Positions 5,373-5,377 of a DNA stretch of 5,377 nucleotides are shown here, one piece after another (within the stretch, counting starts at the first letter, position 1; each line of letters begins with the position of its first letter). Position numbers and translations under genes: made by a program. Below the pieces are notes generated by a model. The model was given only the letters and a program-made list of their open reading frames with translations. It ran no database searches and was not told where the DNA came from. Origin of the DNA: Thermoplasmata archaeon (GTDB taxonomy: Archaea; Thermoplasmatota; Thermoplasmata; JAGHBH01); NCBI GenBank assembly GCA_021161085.1, contig JAGHBH010000144.1, positions 1 through 5,377 on the forward strand. Direction: 5' to 3'.

Positions 5373-5377
5373 TATAC

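Overview
The window is most likely a chromosomal segment from a euryarchaeal archaeon, possibly of the Thermoplasmata. The archaeal assignment rests on a 160-residue archaeal-type ribosomal protein uL11, a 71-residue Sm-like archaeal protein (SmAP/LSm), a tandem-domain KaiC/RadA-like ATPase, an MscMJ-like MscS channel, and A/T-rich TATA-like elements at about the right distance from starts in otherwise GC-rich DNA. The lineage is inferred from general gene content, not from a search. The four minus-strand genes and the MscS gene have recognisable archaeal start signals (SD elements related to GGAGGTGAT, or a nearly leaderless start). The start of the KaiC-like gene lies outside the window.

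Layout: (1) 1-1472, plus strand: the 3' part of a two-domain KaiC-like ATPase gene. (2) 1484-2255, minus strand: an LSm gene followed after 73 nt by the uL11 gene, probably one transcript. (3) 2256-2411: a short divergent promoter region. (4) 2418-3512, plus strand: a small-conductance mechanosensitive channel. (5) 3547-5361, minus strand: glutamate formiminotransferase followed by formimino-THF cyclodeaminase, the two halves of the animal FTCD enzyme as separate genes. There are no rRNA or tRNA genes, insertion sequences or CRISPR arrays, and no gene-free stretch longer than about 160 bases.

How the genes work together: ftcD and fchA form one metabolic unit. The first moves the formimino group of formiminoglutamate (or a formyl group) onto tetrahydrofolate, and the second releases ammonia to give 5,10-methenyl-THF. 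LSm and uL11 are RNA and translation housekeeping genes. The KaiC-like ATPase and the channel look like independent units. The genes meet tail to tail with very small gaps (11 and 34 nt) and no evident T-run terminators.

I see no clearly new multi-gene system. The points most worth a second look are small. The uL11 leader carries three ATCGG copies that could form competing hairpins. A hairpin with a U-rich loop lies just before the LSm start. A 14-bp tandem repeat lies exactly at the ftcD/fchA boundary, where the two genes share a reading frame. The KaiC-like protein has lost its catalytic Glu pair in only one of its two ATPase domains.
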